The notes beneath the pieces are model-generated. The model was not told the origin of the DNA and ran no database searches. It saw only the letters and a program-made list of their open reading frames with translations. From positions 1 to 43,545 of the forward strand of contig JAOUME010000007.1 in the NCBI GenBank assembly GCA_029881655.1: 43,545 bases of DNA. Reading direction: 5' to 3'. The DNA comes from Deltaproteobacteria bacterium (GTDB lineage: Bacteria; SAR324; XYD2-FULL-50-16). The translations under genes and the position numbers were made by a program. Below are positions 34,110 to 43,218 of the stretch, piece after piece. How positions within the stretch are numbered: the stretch's first letter is position 1; every line of letters starts with the position of its first letter.

Positions 34110-35428
34110 TGAGACCTCCTTAAAGGCGGATGAAGTGCTTCTTTCAATTCAGCCACAGCTAAAGAAGGCATAATCTTCACAAAGATAAAAAACCACATAA
34201 AAAACCAGCCGAAACTCCCCACCGTTATCCATATCTCGACCCACTCGAACTTGTACATGCTCCAGGCAAAAGGATCAAAATCATGCGCCAGAGACGTCAC
34301 AACAATATTAAAACGCTCAAGCCACATTCCGACATTGACCAGTATTGAGATGAAAAACAAAGCGGGGATATTGGTCCGGATCTTTTTGATCCAAAGCGGT
34401 AAAGCCGAAACACAGTTACAAAAGACCATCAGCCAGAAAAAATACCTCAACTCGCCGAAAGGGCGAAACCAGAAAAGGGCTCTTTCAAATTTCGCGCCGC
34501 TATAATAAGCGATGAAAAATTCAATCGAATAAGCGTAAGTAACCAAGATGCCCGTCATTAAGATCATCTCGGCCATCCCTTCCAAGTCTCTAACCTTGAT
34601 GATCTCCTTAAACCCGGGAAAAGCCACCCTTAAGGGAATCATGATCGTCAATACCATGGCGCACCCCGAAAAGATCGCTCCAGCGACAAAGTAGGGAGCA
34701 AATATCGTCGTATGCCACCCTGGGATACTGGACATCGCGAAATCCCAGGATACAATCGAATGGACAGAGAAGACCAAGGGGGTCGCAATGGCGGCAAACA
34801 AAAGATAACCCCTCATATAATGGAGCCACTGGTGGTTGGTTCCCCTGAATCCGACAGAAGCAATGCTATAGAAAAACCGTTTCAGTTTACTTTTACAGCC
34901 ATCTCTCACCGAAGCCAGATCAGGAATCAAACCCAGTATAAAAAAAGCGATCGACACCGACATATAAGTCGATACCGCAAAAACATCCCATAAAAGAGGC
35001 GATTTGAAATTGATCCAAAGTTGCCTCTGGTTGGGGTAAGGCAAAAGCCAATAAAAATTCCAGGCACGACCGATATGAATGATCGGAAACAGACCCGCCG
35101 TCATAACTGCGAAAACCGTCATGGCCTCAGAAGCGCGATAGATCGAAGTCCGGAAAGGGGCTCTCACCAAAAACAGCACTGCTGAGATAAGAGTCCCCGC
35201 ATGGCCGATCCCGATCCAAAAGACGAAGTCGGTTATATAGACTCCCCAGCCGATGGGATGATTGATTCCGCTCCATTCCATACCGTGCATAATCTGGTAG
35301 GTCCAAGCGAAAATCCCCAGTCCAAGGGCACTCAAGATAATACCAAGACTGATCCACCATGTTTTGCCGGGAGGCTTTAGCGAATGCAGGACATCTTCGT
35401 TGATACTGGTATAAGTGATATTGCTCAC
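34106..35428 (-). CDS. actC: Alternative complex III subunit ActC (NrfD-like)
   Basis: The 440-residue polytopic membrane protein has about ten hydrophobic segments and belongs to the NrfD/PsrC family, the quinol-binding subunit of Act complexes. Conserved-looking patches are W-S-G-I-N-H-P-I-G-W-G-V near the first loop and H-I-G-R-A-W near 117-122. It would oxidise quinol at the membrane and feed electrons to the ActB Fe-S clusters. The start is a GTG with GGAG upstream. It follows actB closely and overlaps actD by four bases. Confidence 0.93.
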   Translation of the reverse strand: MSNITYTSINEDVLHSLKPPGKTWWISLGIILSALGLGIFAWTYQIMHGMEWSGINHPIGWGVYITDFVFWIGIGHAGTLISAVLFLVRAPFRTSIYRASEAMTVFAVMTAGLFPIIHIGRAWNFYWLLPYPNQRQLWINFKSPLLWDVFAVSTYMSVSIAFFILGLIPDLASVRDGCKSKLKRFFYSIASVGFRGTNHQWLHYMRGYLLFAAIATPLVFSVHSIVSWDFAMSSIPGWHTTIFAPYFVAGAIFSGCAMVLTIMIPLRVAFPGFKEIIKVRDLEGMAEMILMTGILVTYAYSIEFFIAYYSGAKFERALFWFRPFGELRYFFWLMVFCNCVSALPLWIKKIRTNIPALFFISILVNVGMWLERFNIVVTSLAHDFDPFAWSMYKFEWVEIWITVGSFGWFFMWFFIFVKIMPSLAVAELKEALHPPLRRSQ

Positions 35429-35436
35429 ACAGGCTC

Positions 35437-38400
35437 CTATGCTTTACGATTATTATGCTTGACTTTCTTTAAGTACGTAATCGAAGGCTTGAAGTTCACT
35501 TCCTCCAATTGTTTATAACCTCGTTTGGTAGTGGAAACAATTTTATTAACTTGACTCTGCTTATCCATGATGTTTCCGAAGGTAATGGCTTTCGCGTTGC
35601 AAGTCTGCTGACACGCGGTCTTAATTTCACTATCGGCCACAACCCTGCCTTGATCCTTGGCGATGTCTTTCATCTCCCTGATGCGTGAGTAACAGAAGTT
35701 ACATTTCTCCATGACACCCATTTCCCGGACAGTCATGGCCGGATTCAGCTGTAAATGAAGGGGGCTTGGGAATTCGTAGCTTCTCCAGTTGTATTTTCTT
35801 TGCTTGTAAACGCAGTTGTTAGAGCAGTACCGGGTACCGACACAACGGTTGTAGATCATGGCGTTGATCCCATCTTCGTTGTGATAAGTAGCGTATACCG
35901 GACAGACCGGCTCGCACCCTGCGTTGCCGCATTGGTTGCACATCTCCGGAGTATAGTATATCTCGGGGGTACCGGTCTCCTCGTTTTTCTCGATGTATCT
36001 CTCGATCCTCAGCCAACTCATCTCACGTCCCACGGCGTTGCGGTCCTTACCGACCACGGGGATATTATTCTCTGCGTAGCAAGCCACGACACAAGCCGAA
36101 CATCCCGTACATCGATCAAGATCGATGCTCATCTCCCATTTATAAGGATCATAATATTTGGGTTTTTTCTTCCCGGCCCATTCGGCATGATAGGCAACGT
36201 CCTCTTCCCTGGGATCGTAAAAATCCGTGTTATCCTTACGGTCCATGGTATACAGGCGGTGCCGCAAATGATGGCCATGAGCCTTTTCCTCTGAATGTCC
36301 CAGCATGTTTCCCATGGTCGTTGTTTGGACAAACCCACGCCCTTTTTGGCTACGGTCCCCCATCAGTCCGAGTGTATCGGCCTCCAGCGCTTCGATATCG
36401 TCTTTGAACTGCCCATCCATGGTTACTAAATAGGCTTTCTTCCCCAGAGGCTTAATGCTGACACCGCCGCTGGTAAAAACCAGGTCACCGGATTGGGCAT
36501 CCGTCTTAAAAGGCAGGACCCCAGCCGCGTTCTCACCTACCTTGAAACCTTCGACTCTTAAATCGGACTTTGTTTCGATGACCGGCGTGATGATGCTTTT
36601 ACCATGGCTGGATTTATAGGTCGGAAAAGGCACAGATCTTCCCATTCCAGCGGGCACGACCAGAGTGTTTTCCTCGATTCCGTAATAAAAATATGCCGCC
36701 AGTTCCAATGAACCCTTCGGAGTTTTGACCTCCACCAGATCGCCGTGCTTGATTCCCAACTTCACCGCCGTTTTTGGATGGATTTCAACCCAACTGTCCC
36801 AAACGATCTGGGTGATCGGATGGGGAACCTCCATCAGCCAGGAACGGTTAGCCGCCGCTCCGTTGGAATGATGAAGTGTCGTATTAACCGCCAGCAGGGT
36901 CATGCCATTCACACTCAGGGAACTCTTTACCTTTTGTTTTAAAGCTTTCGTGGAGAAAGACACCTTATCTGATGAAAAGTCTCGGTATTGACCGCCTTTT
37001 TTGAGCGAATCCGTCCAAAATGTTTGAAAAGCAGACCTGTCACCCATCTTTTTCTGTACGGCTTGCCATTGTTCCTTAAGGTATTCCTGGTAATTGTCAG
37101 CATCAAATCCGCTTAAGCCCGCGCTACTACCAGCCAACAAAATCAGATCCCCGATTTCCTTGGTTGAAAACATGGGCAATTTGGCCATAACTGGTTGTTG
37201 AAGTCCAAAAACGCCGTTTCTTGGAGTCGAGTCTCCCCAGCTTTCGAAATAGTGGGAGGTCGGCAGGTGCAGATGCGCCAGAGCGGAAGTCTCGTCCCGC
37301 TCAGTTGATAATGATACCACGAAAGGCGCGCCTTTTAAGGCTTCGACAACGCCTGAATCCTGTGGGAGAGCGTAGGCCGGATTGACGTTTTCTATGAAAA
37401 CGATATCATACTTGCCTGCGTCTTTAAGTGCCTGGACGATTTCTTCGGTACTGTCGCCACCGATCCTGTAGTCCGCTCCAAAAACAATCGTCTGGCCAAT
37501 ATTCCCCGCGACATAGTTAAGGATATTCACCGCTACTTGAAGCTGAGTCGCGTCGGCTCCCGCCGTATTTCCACCTGCGATCGCGATGCTCTTACCATTT
37601 TTACCGAATTCCTTGGCCAGTTCTTCGAGCTTGCTTGTTCTAACCCCTGTCTGTGAGGCGACCTGCTCGGCCGAAAATTCCTCTAGGTAATCCCTCAGTG
37701 CTTTTTTCTCGCTTCCGGAAATTTTGGATTTCCCCAAAAGCTGATTGGCGATACCAAGCGCAATTATAGCTTCACCTCCTGAAGGACAAGAAACCCATTC
37801 GTCGGCATTGCTCCCCGTCAGACTCATATGGGGCGAAACATGATAGTATTTCCCTTTGACCCCATGCTTAAAAGCATGCATCTCGGTATAGCTTTTAGTC
37901 AGCTTGACCGGATAAACCCAGCTTTCCAGAAAATCGGCACCGAAACTGATCAGAGTCTTGGCCTTTTCAAGTTGATAGTCAGGAATTTCGTTTTTATTAA
38001 AAGTGATCTGATTGGCCTGCTTGATGCTGTTGGTTGGGGAACTGTCGAACCTCAAGTATTTGGCTGAGCCAAGGCCCTTTACAAACCGGTCTATTAGTTT
38101 GTTGATCGACCCAGAACGGGCTGGGCCGATATAAAGAACCTTTCCTTTTTTCGCTTTAGTCGCTTCAAGTTTCTCACTCAGGATACCCAACCCTTTATCC
38201 CAGCCGATCAGGGAACTTGAACCGTCGTTTTGGGTCGCTGGCGATTTGGCCCTAGACGGACTGTACATCCCCTGTAGCGATGATTGTCCGATCGCGCAAA
38301 TTCCGCCTCCGCTTAACGGGTGTTCGGGATTTCCCTCAGCTTTGATCGCCCGGCCTTCTCTTGTTCTGATGATCAGTCCGCAGTTGGCCGCGCATTCTTG

Positions 38401-38568
38401 GCAGGTCGTCGCGAAATGAATCGATACTGCGGGTACGTAGTCTGACGGTGGAACCAGCATGGGGATTATTTTTTCGACCGGGTCTTCCGTACAACCGACC
38501 ACCGCCACGGCGGCACCGCTAGTAGCCGCAACCTTAAAAAAATCTCTCCTTTTCATCCCTTTACTCAT
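35437..38568 (-). CDS. actB: Alternative complex III subunit ActB (molybdopterin-like plus Fe-S)
   Basis: The 1043-residue protein fuses a molybdopterin-oxidoreductase-like domain to a ferredoxin-like domain, the standard ActB layout. A twin-arginine signal K-R-R-D-F-F-K (6-12) and a following C26 in V-V-G-C point to Tat export. The C-terminal domain has 15 cysteines in four groups (C820/823/826/830; C877/880/885/889; C909/915/919; C956/959/986/990), which fits three 4Fe-4S clusters and one 3Fe-4S cluster. The N-terminal domain keeps a C56-x2-C59-x3-C63-x27-C91 set like that of cofactor-bearing relatives, although Act complexes generally lack molybdenum. The ATG at 38568 has AGGAG upstream. 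Confidence 0.95.
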   Translation of the reverse strand: MSKGMKRRDFFKVAATSGAAVAVVGCTEDPVEKIIPMLVPPSDYVPAVSIHFATTCQECAANCGLIIRTREGRAIKAEGNPEHPLSGGGICAIGQSSLQGMYSPSRAKSPATQNDGSSSLIGWDKGLGILSEKLEATKAKKGKVLYIGPARSGSINKLIDRFVKGLGSAKYLRFDSSPTNSIKQANQITFNKNEIPDYQLEKAKTLISFGADFLESWVYPVKLTKSYTEMHAFKHGVKGKYYHVSPHMSLTGSNADEWVSCPSGGEAIIALGIANQLLGKSKISGSEKKALRDYLEEFSAEQVASQTGVRTSKLEELAKEFGKNGKSIAIAGGNTAGADATQLQVAVNILNYVAGNIGQTIVFGADYRIGGDSTEEIVQALKDAGKYDIVFIENVNPAYALPQDSGVVEALKGAPFVVSLSTERDETSALAHLHLPTSHYFESWGDSTPRNGVFGLQQPVMAKLPMFSTKEIGDLILLAGSSAGLSGFDADNYQEYLKEQWQAVQKKMGDRSAFQTFWTDSLKKGGQYRDFSSDKVSFSTKALKQKVKSSLSVNGMTLLAVNTTLHHSNGAAANRSWLMEVPHPITQIVWDSWVEIHPKTAVKLGIKHGDLVEVKTPKGSLELAAYFYYGIEENTLVVPAGMGRSVPFPTYKSSHGKSIITPVIETKSDLRVEGFKVGENAAGVLPFKTDAQSGDLVFTSGGVSIKPLGKKAYLVTMDGQFKDDIEALEADTLGLMGDRSQKGRGFVQTTTMGNMLGHSEEKAHGHHLRHRLYTMDRKDNTDFYDPREEDVAYHAEWAGKKKPKYYDPYKWEMSIDLDRCTGCSACVVACYAENNIPVVGKDRNAVGREMSWLRIERYIEKNEETGTPEIYYTPEMCNQCGNAGCEPVCPVYATYHNEDGINAMIYNRCVGTRYCSNNCVYKQRKYNWRSYEFPSPLHLQLNPAMTVREMGVMEKCNFCYSRIREMKDIAKDQGRVVADSEIKTACQQTCNAKAITFGNIMDKQSQVNKIVSTTKRGYKQLEEVNFKPSITYLKKVKHNNRKA

Positions 38569-38581
38569 TCAATCTCCTAGG

Positions 38582-39202
38582 TTATTTGTGGCAAATGTAA
38601 CAATCCTTTGAGCCCTGTAAGGTTCCATCTTGCTTTGGTTGAGGAGCATTCTGGACAACCGGCCCCCCCCTGGTCTCTCGGACCTGACCGATCACCTTGT
38701 CACCTGAAGTGATGTGCTCTTTCTTGTGGCAGTCTACACACCATCCCATGCTCAAATCCGCCTTCATGTCATCCATGGTTATCACGTCCAGGTTTGATAT
38801 CTCTCCATGACATTCGGTACAGTCAAAACCAGCCTGAACATGACGTTTGTGTGAAAAGTGCACAAAGTCCGGCAGATCGTGAATTTTCTTCCAGGGGACA
38901 GGTTGCTTCTTGTTCCAGTACTCCTCGATTTTTTTGATTTCCTTTTTCTGATCGTCCTTGGTCCCCTTAATAACACTGTGGCATTGATTGCAAGTGACCA
39001 GAGGCGGAATCCCTGAAGAATTAGAGCGTCGGGCGTAAATATGGCAAAACTCGCAAGGAACCTTATTGTCGCTGGCGTGAGTTTTATGGCTAAAGGCGAT
39101 TGGTTGTTGAAAATCCTCCGCAACCGCGACTTGTGGTTGAAAAAGATAAAATATCATTACACCAGCAATGAGACTGCTCAGGCCTAGAAGTATTTTTCGC
39201 AT
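38582..39202 (-). CDS. actA: Alternative complex III subunit ActA, pentahaem cytochrome c
   Basis: From the ATG at 39202 the protein has 206 residues, with a signal or anchor (about 4-29) and five C-x-x-C-H haem sites at 50-54, 71-75, 128-132, 155-159 and 201-205. Several extra His residues (for example S-H-K and H-K-R-H) are good axial ligands for bis-His haems. It is the first gene of the operon and would carry electrons from the Fe-S subunit outward. An in-frame TTG two codons upstream is less likely as the start. It lies 13 bases before actB. Confidence 0.95.
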   Translation of the reverse strand: MRKILLGLSSLIAGVMIFYLFQPQVAVAEDFQQPIAFSHKTHASDNKVPCEFCHIYARRSNSSGIPPLVTCNQCHSVIKGTKDDQKKEIKKIEEYWNKKQPVPWKKIHDLPDFVHFSHKRHVQAGFDCTECHGEISNLDVITMDDMKADLSMGWCVDCHKKEHITSGDKVIGQVRETRGGPVVQNAPQPKQDGTLQGSKDCYICHK

Positions 39203-39639
39203 AGTCAAACCAATCAGATTAATTTACTTAAACTCTCGATAGTAGCAATATTGTTCCGTTTGTCTCGCCTTGAATATTATGTCAATCATGTTAGTACTGT
39301 AAATTACTAATTCGTGAAGGTGCTGGATTGAATCACAACTTTTGCTTTAATGCAATATTCAAAATTTAATTTTTTTGTGTTGATCAGGGTTAATTATTTT
39401 ATTTCTTTGATATTATGGCGTTTAAAAAATTATATTTTTTTGGACATCCACATTATACGAATAAATTAATATACTATCTATAATCACAGCTTAACAACCA
39501 ACCCGAAGCAGCCATTTTTATTAGGAAGGGTGATCATAAAACAAGTTGCTTTTTCTTAAAGATTTTAGTTGGACGAAAAGCAATAGGACCCGTAATATTT
39601 TGGAAGAAAACATTATATAAATGATTATACAAGGAAAGG
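39203..39639. other. Divergent intergenic region between actA and the EcsC gene
   Basis: This roughly 437-base A/T-rich gap separates the act operon from the EcsC-family gene on the other strand. It holds the candidate actA promoter and, on the plus strand, a TATAAT at 39479-39484 without a good -35. I see no open frame, tRNA or repeat that suggests a further gene. Confidence 0.5.
39275..39302 (-). promoter_or_regulatory. Candidate sigma-70-type promoter for the act operon
   Basis: On the minus strand TTTACA (plus coordinates 39297-39302) and CATAAT (39275-39280) are separated by 16 bases; each matches the consensus hexamer at five of six positions. It lies about 73 bases upstream of the actA start. 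It is the best promoter match I saw in the divergent gap, but no transcript data are available. Confidence 0.4.
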
Positions 39640-40338
39640 ATGAAAAGTCCATTTAGCGGAGGTTCTTTTGGTACATCCGAACAAATCAAGCAATCCATTA
39701 AGCTTTTAAATCAACTGCTGGACTACGGGATAGAAGGCTTTGGACCCATTTGCGGCGCCAAAAAGTTAGCGGAGGGCTATACCGTCAATGCAGACCATAA
39801 AAACAAGCTGGCCAGCATTGAAGCGTTGATTAAAAAGGAGGAATTGAAAAATTTCACCAGCGGTTTCTTAACCAGTGTCGGTGGAATTATAACGCTTCCG
39901 GTCACCATTCCCGCTTCAATTGGAATCAACTGGATTTTGCAGATTCGCATGGTTGCGGCTATGGCTTATATCGGAGGATTCGATATCGATGAACCAGGTG
40001 TAAGAATCACGATTGCCCTTTGTATTCTGGGCAAAAAAGGAAAGGAAATCATCAACGCACATCCAAGCGAAATCGCCGGACTTTTACAGACTGGCGGTAT
40101 CACTCATTTCCCAAGAAACACTATTTTGATTCTAAATCAGACGATTGCCATGCGTTTAATGCGAGTCGCGACGCAAAAAGGCTTTACGAGACTGAGCAAG
40201 GCGATCCCTTTGCTTGGTGGTTTGGTGGGAGGGGCTTTGGATTATCATTCCTGCCATGAGACTTCCCAATTCGCGAAAGAGCTCTTTCAATTTGAGCTCA
40301 CAAACGAAGATGAAATATCCAGCATTTCTGACAAATAA
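39640..40338 (+). CDS. EcsC-family protein
   Basis: The 232-residue protein resembles the EcsC family, with a long hydrophobic, Gly-rich central region (about 70-110, including S-V-G-G-I-I-T-L-P-V-T-I-P-A) and a second one near 190-200 (L-L-G-G-L-V-G-G). It has no signal peptide. The B. subtilis relative is encoded with an ABC transporter, but no transporter genes are adjacent here and the function is unclear. An AAGGA sequence precedes the ATG. The GT9 gene follows after 27 bases. Confidence 0.7.
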   Translation: MKSPFSGGSFGTSEQIKQSIKLLNQLLDYGIEGFGPICGAKKLAEGYTVNADHKNKLASIEALIKKEELKNFTSGFLTSVGGIITLPVTIPASIGINWILQIRMVAAMAYIGGFDIDEPGVRITIALCILGKKGKEIINAHPSEIAGLLQTGGITHFPRNTILILNQTIAMRLMRVATQKGFTRLSKAIPLLGGLVGGALDYHSCHETSQFAKELFQFELTNEDEISSISDK

Positions 40339-40365
40339 CCATACCCACTTGAAAGAGCATTAAAA

Positions 40366-41409
40366 TTGAAGATCCTGTTGATTCAGCTCAAACAGATTGG
40401 CGATGTCCTGATGACGACTCCCGCCTTAAGGGCTTTAAGAAAAAAACATCCTGGTGCCGAGATCCATTTTTTAACTCAAAAACCTTCAAACCAGATATTC
40501 GAATTTAATCCTTTCGTTGATCGAGTCATCGATTTTCCCACGAAAAGTGATTTCAGAGAAAGACTTGGCTTTATTGAGTCATTGAGAAAAGAAAAATATG
40601 ATGTCGCCATCGATTTTTTAGGGTTGCCAAAAACGGCATTACTCACCAAACTCATCGGGGCGAAAAAAAGAATCGGTTTTAAAAAATTCGGCCGAAGTCT
40701 ATTTTACACCGAAAGGGTTTTCGCCTCCGATGAAAACCTTTACTCAGTCGAGCATAAGATTCAATTACTGCGCTCTTTGGGAGTTCATTCCACTGATTTT
40801 CAGCTTGATTTTTTTTATGGGAATCAAGATTTATCCAAAGCCCAAGCCATTCTTCAAGATCTTCACCCTAAAAAAATAGGTCCTCTAATCTCGATCTCTC
40901 CGGTCTCAAGACAAGCCTACAAAGTCTGGCCCGCTGAGAATTTCGCGGTTACGGCGGATTACCTGATCGACAAATACCAAGCGGACATCCTTTTTTTGTG
41001 GGGTCCAAATGAATACGGTTTCATCAAGGCCGTCAAGGACAAGATGAAGAACCAACCTCTTGGAGACTACGATATTCCGACTATCCGTGAAACGGCAGCC
41101 TTATTAAAACTGGTGGATCTTCACATCGGCAACGACAACGGCCCCATGCATTTCGCGATAGCCGTAAAAACGCCTAGCGTCGCCGTCTTCGGCAGACCTA
41201 AATTATCTAACTGGACGCCGCCTGAGAGCAAAACACATCTGGCCATCGAATATGACCCCGGCTGCAAGTCAAATTGTGTCTACCCTCGTTGCGAATTACA
41301 ATGCCTAACAGGGGTTGAGATTTCAAAAGTAATCGAACTGGCAGACCTGTCGCTAAATCAGCAATTTATGATTTCATCAGAACTGAAATTAAAATCAGCG
41401 AACATCTAA
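40366..41409 (+). CDS. Glycosyltransferase family 9 (heptosyltransferase-like)
   Basis: The 347-residue protein has the GT9 features: an N-terminal K-Q-I-G-D-V-L-M-T-T-P-A-L segment, a middle I-S-P-V-S-R region, and the C-terminal H-I-G-N-D-N-G-P-M-H-F-A donor-site motif. GT9 members mostly transfer ADP-heptose to the inner core of lipopolysaccharide, in line with lpxK in the same window. A C-terminal Cys-rich stretch (C-K-S-N-C-V-Y-P-R-C-E-L-Q-C) is seen in several family members. The start is a TTG preceded by GAAAGAG. It probably shares a transcript with the EcsC gene. Confidence 0.88.
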   Translation: MKILLIQLKQIGDVLMTTPALRALRKKHPGAEIHFLTQKPSNQIFEFNPFVDRVIDFPTKSDFRERLGFIESLRKEKYDVAIDFLGLPKTALLTKLIGAKKRIGFKKFGRSLFYTERVFASDENLYSVEHKIQLLRSLGVHSTDFQLDFFYGNQDLSKAQAILQDLHPKKIGPLISISPVSRQAYKVWPAENFAVTADYLIDKYQADILFLWGPNEYGFIKAVKDKMKNQPLGDYDIPTIRETAALLKLVDLHIGNDNGPMHFAIAVKTPSVAVFGRPKLSNWTPPESKTHLAIEYDPGCKSNCVYPRCELQCLTGVEISKVIELADLSLNQQFMISSELKLKSANI

Positions 41410-41423
41410 AACTGGTAAGATAC

Positions 41424-41555
41424 TTGCTTAATGAAAGCTACGATAATGAGGAAGAATTGTACCGTTATGATCTTTCCGTTACAGTGAGATCGGCTGGTTT
41501 TTGGCAAGCGATCCCAATTCAGGCTAGATTAGCGTCAGCATTACAAAATAAATGA
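41424..41555 (+). CDS. Possible small ORF coupled to the TPR lipoprotein gene
   Basis: A frame open from 41319 ends in a TGA (41553-41555) that overlaps the next gene's ATG as ATGA. From a TTG at 41424 it encodes 43 residues; the 35 codons before that TTG, which overlap the GT9 gene end, are also open. The peptide is acidic near its start (N-E-E-E-L-Y) and ends in a mixed segment with A-G-F-W-Q-A-I-P. There is no ATG or clear Shine-Dalgarno sequence. It may be a small gene, a remnant or chance. Confidence 0.3.
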   Translation: MLNESYDNEEELYRYDLSVTVRSAGFWQAIPIQARLASALQNK

Positions 41556-42031
41556 TCAAAATAACTTATTGGGCAATTAAAAAACCATTTATAATGATAC
41601 TCCTCCTGGGAATGTTTTTCACTGCTCAATCCTGTGGACCGACGCTGGAGGAAATAAAGATCAGTGCTCTTGATCATTTCAAAAGAGGCAACGACTTTCA
41701 GCAGAGCTATAACTACAAGGCCGCCATCCAGGAGTACAAAACGGCGATCGCCTTGGACTCCGAACAGTCTTATTTTTTCTATAATCTTGCTCTGGCCTAT
41801 GAAACCCTGATGCTTCATGACAAAGCGCTGGAAACGTATCGAATGGCCATTGAGCTTCAGCCTGATTTTGCCGAGGCTTGGTATAACCTGTCTTTGATCC
41901 TTTATAAGAAAAACGACACTGAAAATGCCTTTGTCGCTTATGAAAAATACTTAAAACTGAACAAGGACACGGAAATAAAGCGTTTGAGATCAAAAGACGA
42001 AATAAAAAATGCTCCCAATATTATCAAGTAG
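41552..42031 (+). CDS. TPR-repeat lipoprotein
   Basis: The 159-residue protein has a lipoprotein signal peptide with the lipobox T-A-Q-S-C28, so the mature chain would start at C28 with a lipid anchor. About three TPR units follow (about 34-70, 72-105 and 106-140), with the usual Y-x-x-A and W-Y-N-L patterns. A later ATG at codon 15 would still give a signal peptide and cannot be excluded; neither start has a good Shine-Dalgarno sequence. It is a likely periplasmic or outer-membrane scaffold or assembly protein; the partner is unknown. Confidence 0.8.
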   Translation: MIKITYWAIKKPFIMILLLGMFFTAQSCGPTLEEIKISALDHFKRGNDFQQSYNYKAAIQEYKTAIALDSEQSYFFYNLALAYETLMLHDKALETYRMAIELQPDFAEAWYNLSLILYKKNDTENAFVAYEKYLKLNKDTEIKRLRSKDEIKNAPNIIK

Positions 42032-42114
42032 GGAAATACTTCTACTTAATATATAAACGGCTGTTGTATTTTGTGACAATGTTTTGTACTTTACTTACAT
42101 TTAGCGACCTAAAA

Positions 42115-42131
42115 CAGGCCTTGTTTTTTTT
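42115..42131 (+). terminator. Weak terminator-like element
   Basis: AAAACA, a 5-base loop GGCCT and TGTTTT form a 6-bp stem that runs directly into further T residues. It lies about 85 bases after the TPR lipoprotein stop. The stem has only one G-C pair, so it is a weak candidate. Confidence 0.25.
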
Positions 42132-42202
42132 GATGAATTTACTTTCGACTTCCCATAATAAGTTTTATACTGACAATAAACAAATCAATTCCATTAAATT
42201 TA

Positions 42203-43192
42203 ATGAGCTCAAACACCCCTAATACCTTTAAAAAAATTTTAGAGCCGATCGAAAATTATCTCATTAAAGTCGAAGATCTCGTTTTAAAAAATCTAGAAAC
42301 CGAAATACCTTTATTGACGGAAGTCGGCCAATACCTTCTAAATTCTGGCGGGAAACGCTTTAGACCTGCCCTTCTTTTATTCGCGGCTGGCTCAGTCGGC
42401 AAATTAAGCGACAAGACCTGTCTGGCCGCCAATATCATCGAATACATTCATACAGCTACCTTACTCCATGACGATGTCGTCGATAATGCCGATATCCGGC
42501 GTTCAAAAAAATCAGCCAGATCCATCTGGGGTAACGAAGCCAGCGTTCTGGTCGGAGATTACCTGTTTACGGTGTCTTTTAAACATCTGGCATCCCTAAA
42601 GAACATGAAAATGGTCGAAACCCTTTCCAAGGCGACGACCATGATGGCTAAAGGCGAAATCCTCCAATTGACTAGAAGTTACGAAAACACGACAGAAAAC
42701 GAGTATCTGGAAATCATCATCAACAAAACGGCTTGCCTAATGGGCGCGGCGATGGCCATCGGAGGAATTCTCGGAGGGGCGGATGAACAACAGCAGGAAG
42801 CCCTTTATCAGTGCGGCAACAACATCGGTATTTCTTTTCAACTGATCGACGATGCGCTTGATTATCAACTGGAGAACAGTTCCCTGGGAAAACAGCAGGG
42901 TGTTGATCTTAAGGAAAGGAAGATAACCCTTCCCTTAAGCCACCTTTTGAGCAACGCAAGCGAAAAAGATAAAAACGAAGTCCTCGCCATCTTAGACCTG
43001 GATGAAATTAACGATCAACACGTCAAAACGGTCAGCCAGCTGATCGACTCATACCGCTCAAATGAATATACCGTCCAAAGGGCGAATCATTATTGTATTC
43101 AGGCTAAAAAAGCACTATCGATCATACCGGACAACGCATACAAATTGGGAATTATCCAGTTGGCCGATTTTGTGGTTAACAGGAACAGCTAA
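42203..43192 (+). CDS. ispB: Long-chain trans-polyprenyl diphosphate synthase
   Basis: The 329-residue protein has the first Asp-rich motif D90-D-V-V-D94 and the second D216-D-A-L-D220, with the R-R-S segment after the first, as in octaprenyl diphosphate synthase. The residue five places before the first motif is the small A85, as in long-chain rather than short-chain synthases. It would build the side chain of the respiratory quinone used by the act complex. The start lacks a Shine-Dalgarno sequence and follows an A/T-rich leader. The exact chain length cannot be read from the sequence. Confidence 0.93.
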   Translation: MSSNTPNTFKKILEPIENYLIKVEDLVLKNLETEIPLLTEVGQYLLNSGGKRFRPALLLFAAGSVGKLSDKTCLAANIIEYIHTATLLHDDVVDNADIRRSKKSARSIWGNEASVLVGDYLFTVSFKHLASLKNMKMVETLSKATTMMAKGEILQLTRSYENTTENEYLEIIINKTACLMGAAMAIGGILGGADEQQQEALYQCGNNIGISFQLIDDALDYQLENSSLGKQQGVDLKERKITLPLSHLLSNASEKDKNEVLAILDLDEINDQHVKTVSQLIDSYRSNEYTVQRANHYCIQAKKALSIIPDNAYKLGIIQLADFVVNRNS

Positions 43193-43218
43193 ATAATACT
43201 GGATTATTAATAATAAAA

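Noticed and set aside
35755-36294. 179-codon plus-strand open frame inside actB
   Set aside because: Antisense to the cysteine-rich ferredoxin domain of ActB, which is certain to be coding.
39203-39639. tRNA or small RNA gene in the actA/EcsC gap
   Set aside because: I could not fold a cloverleaf or find a small-RNA-like stem with a terminator.
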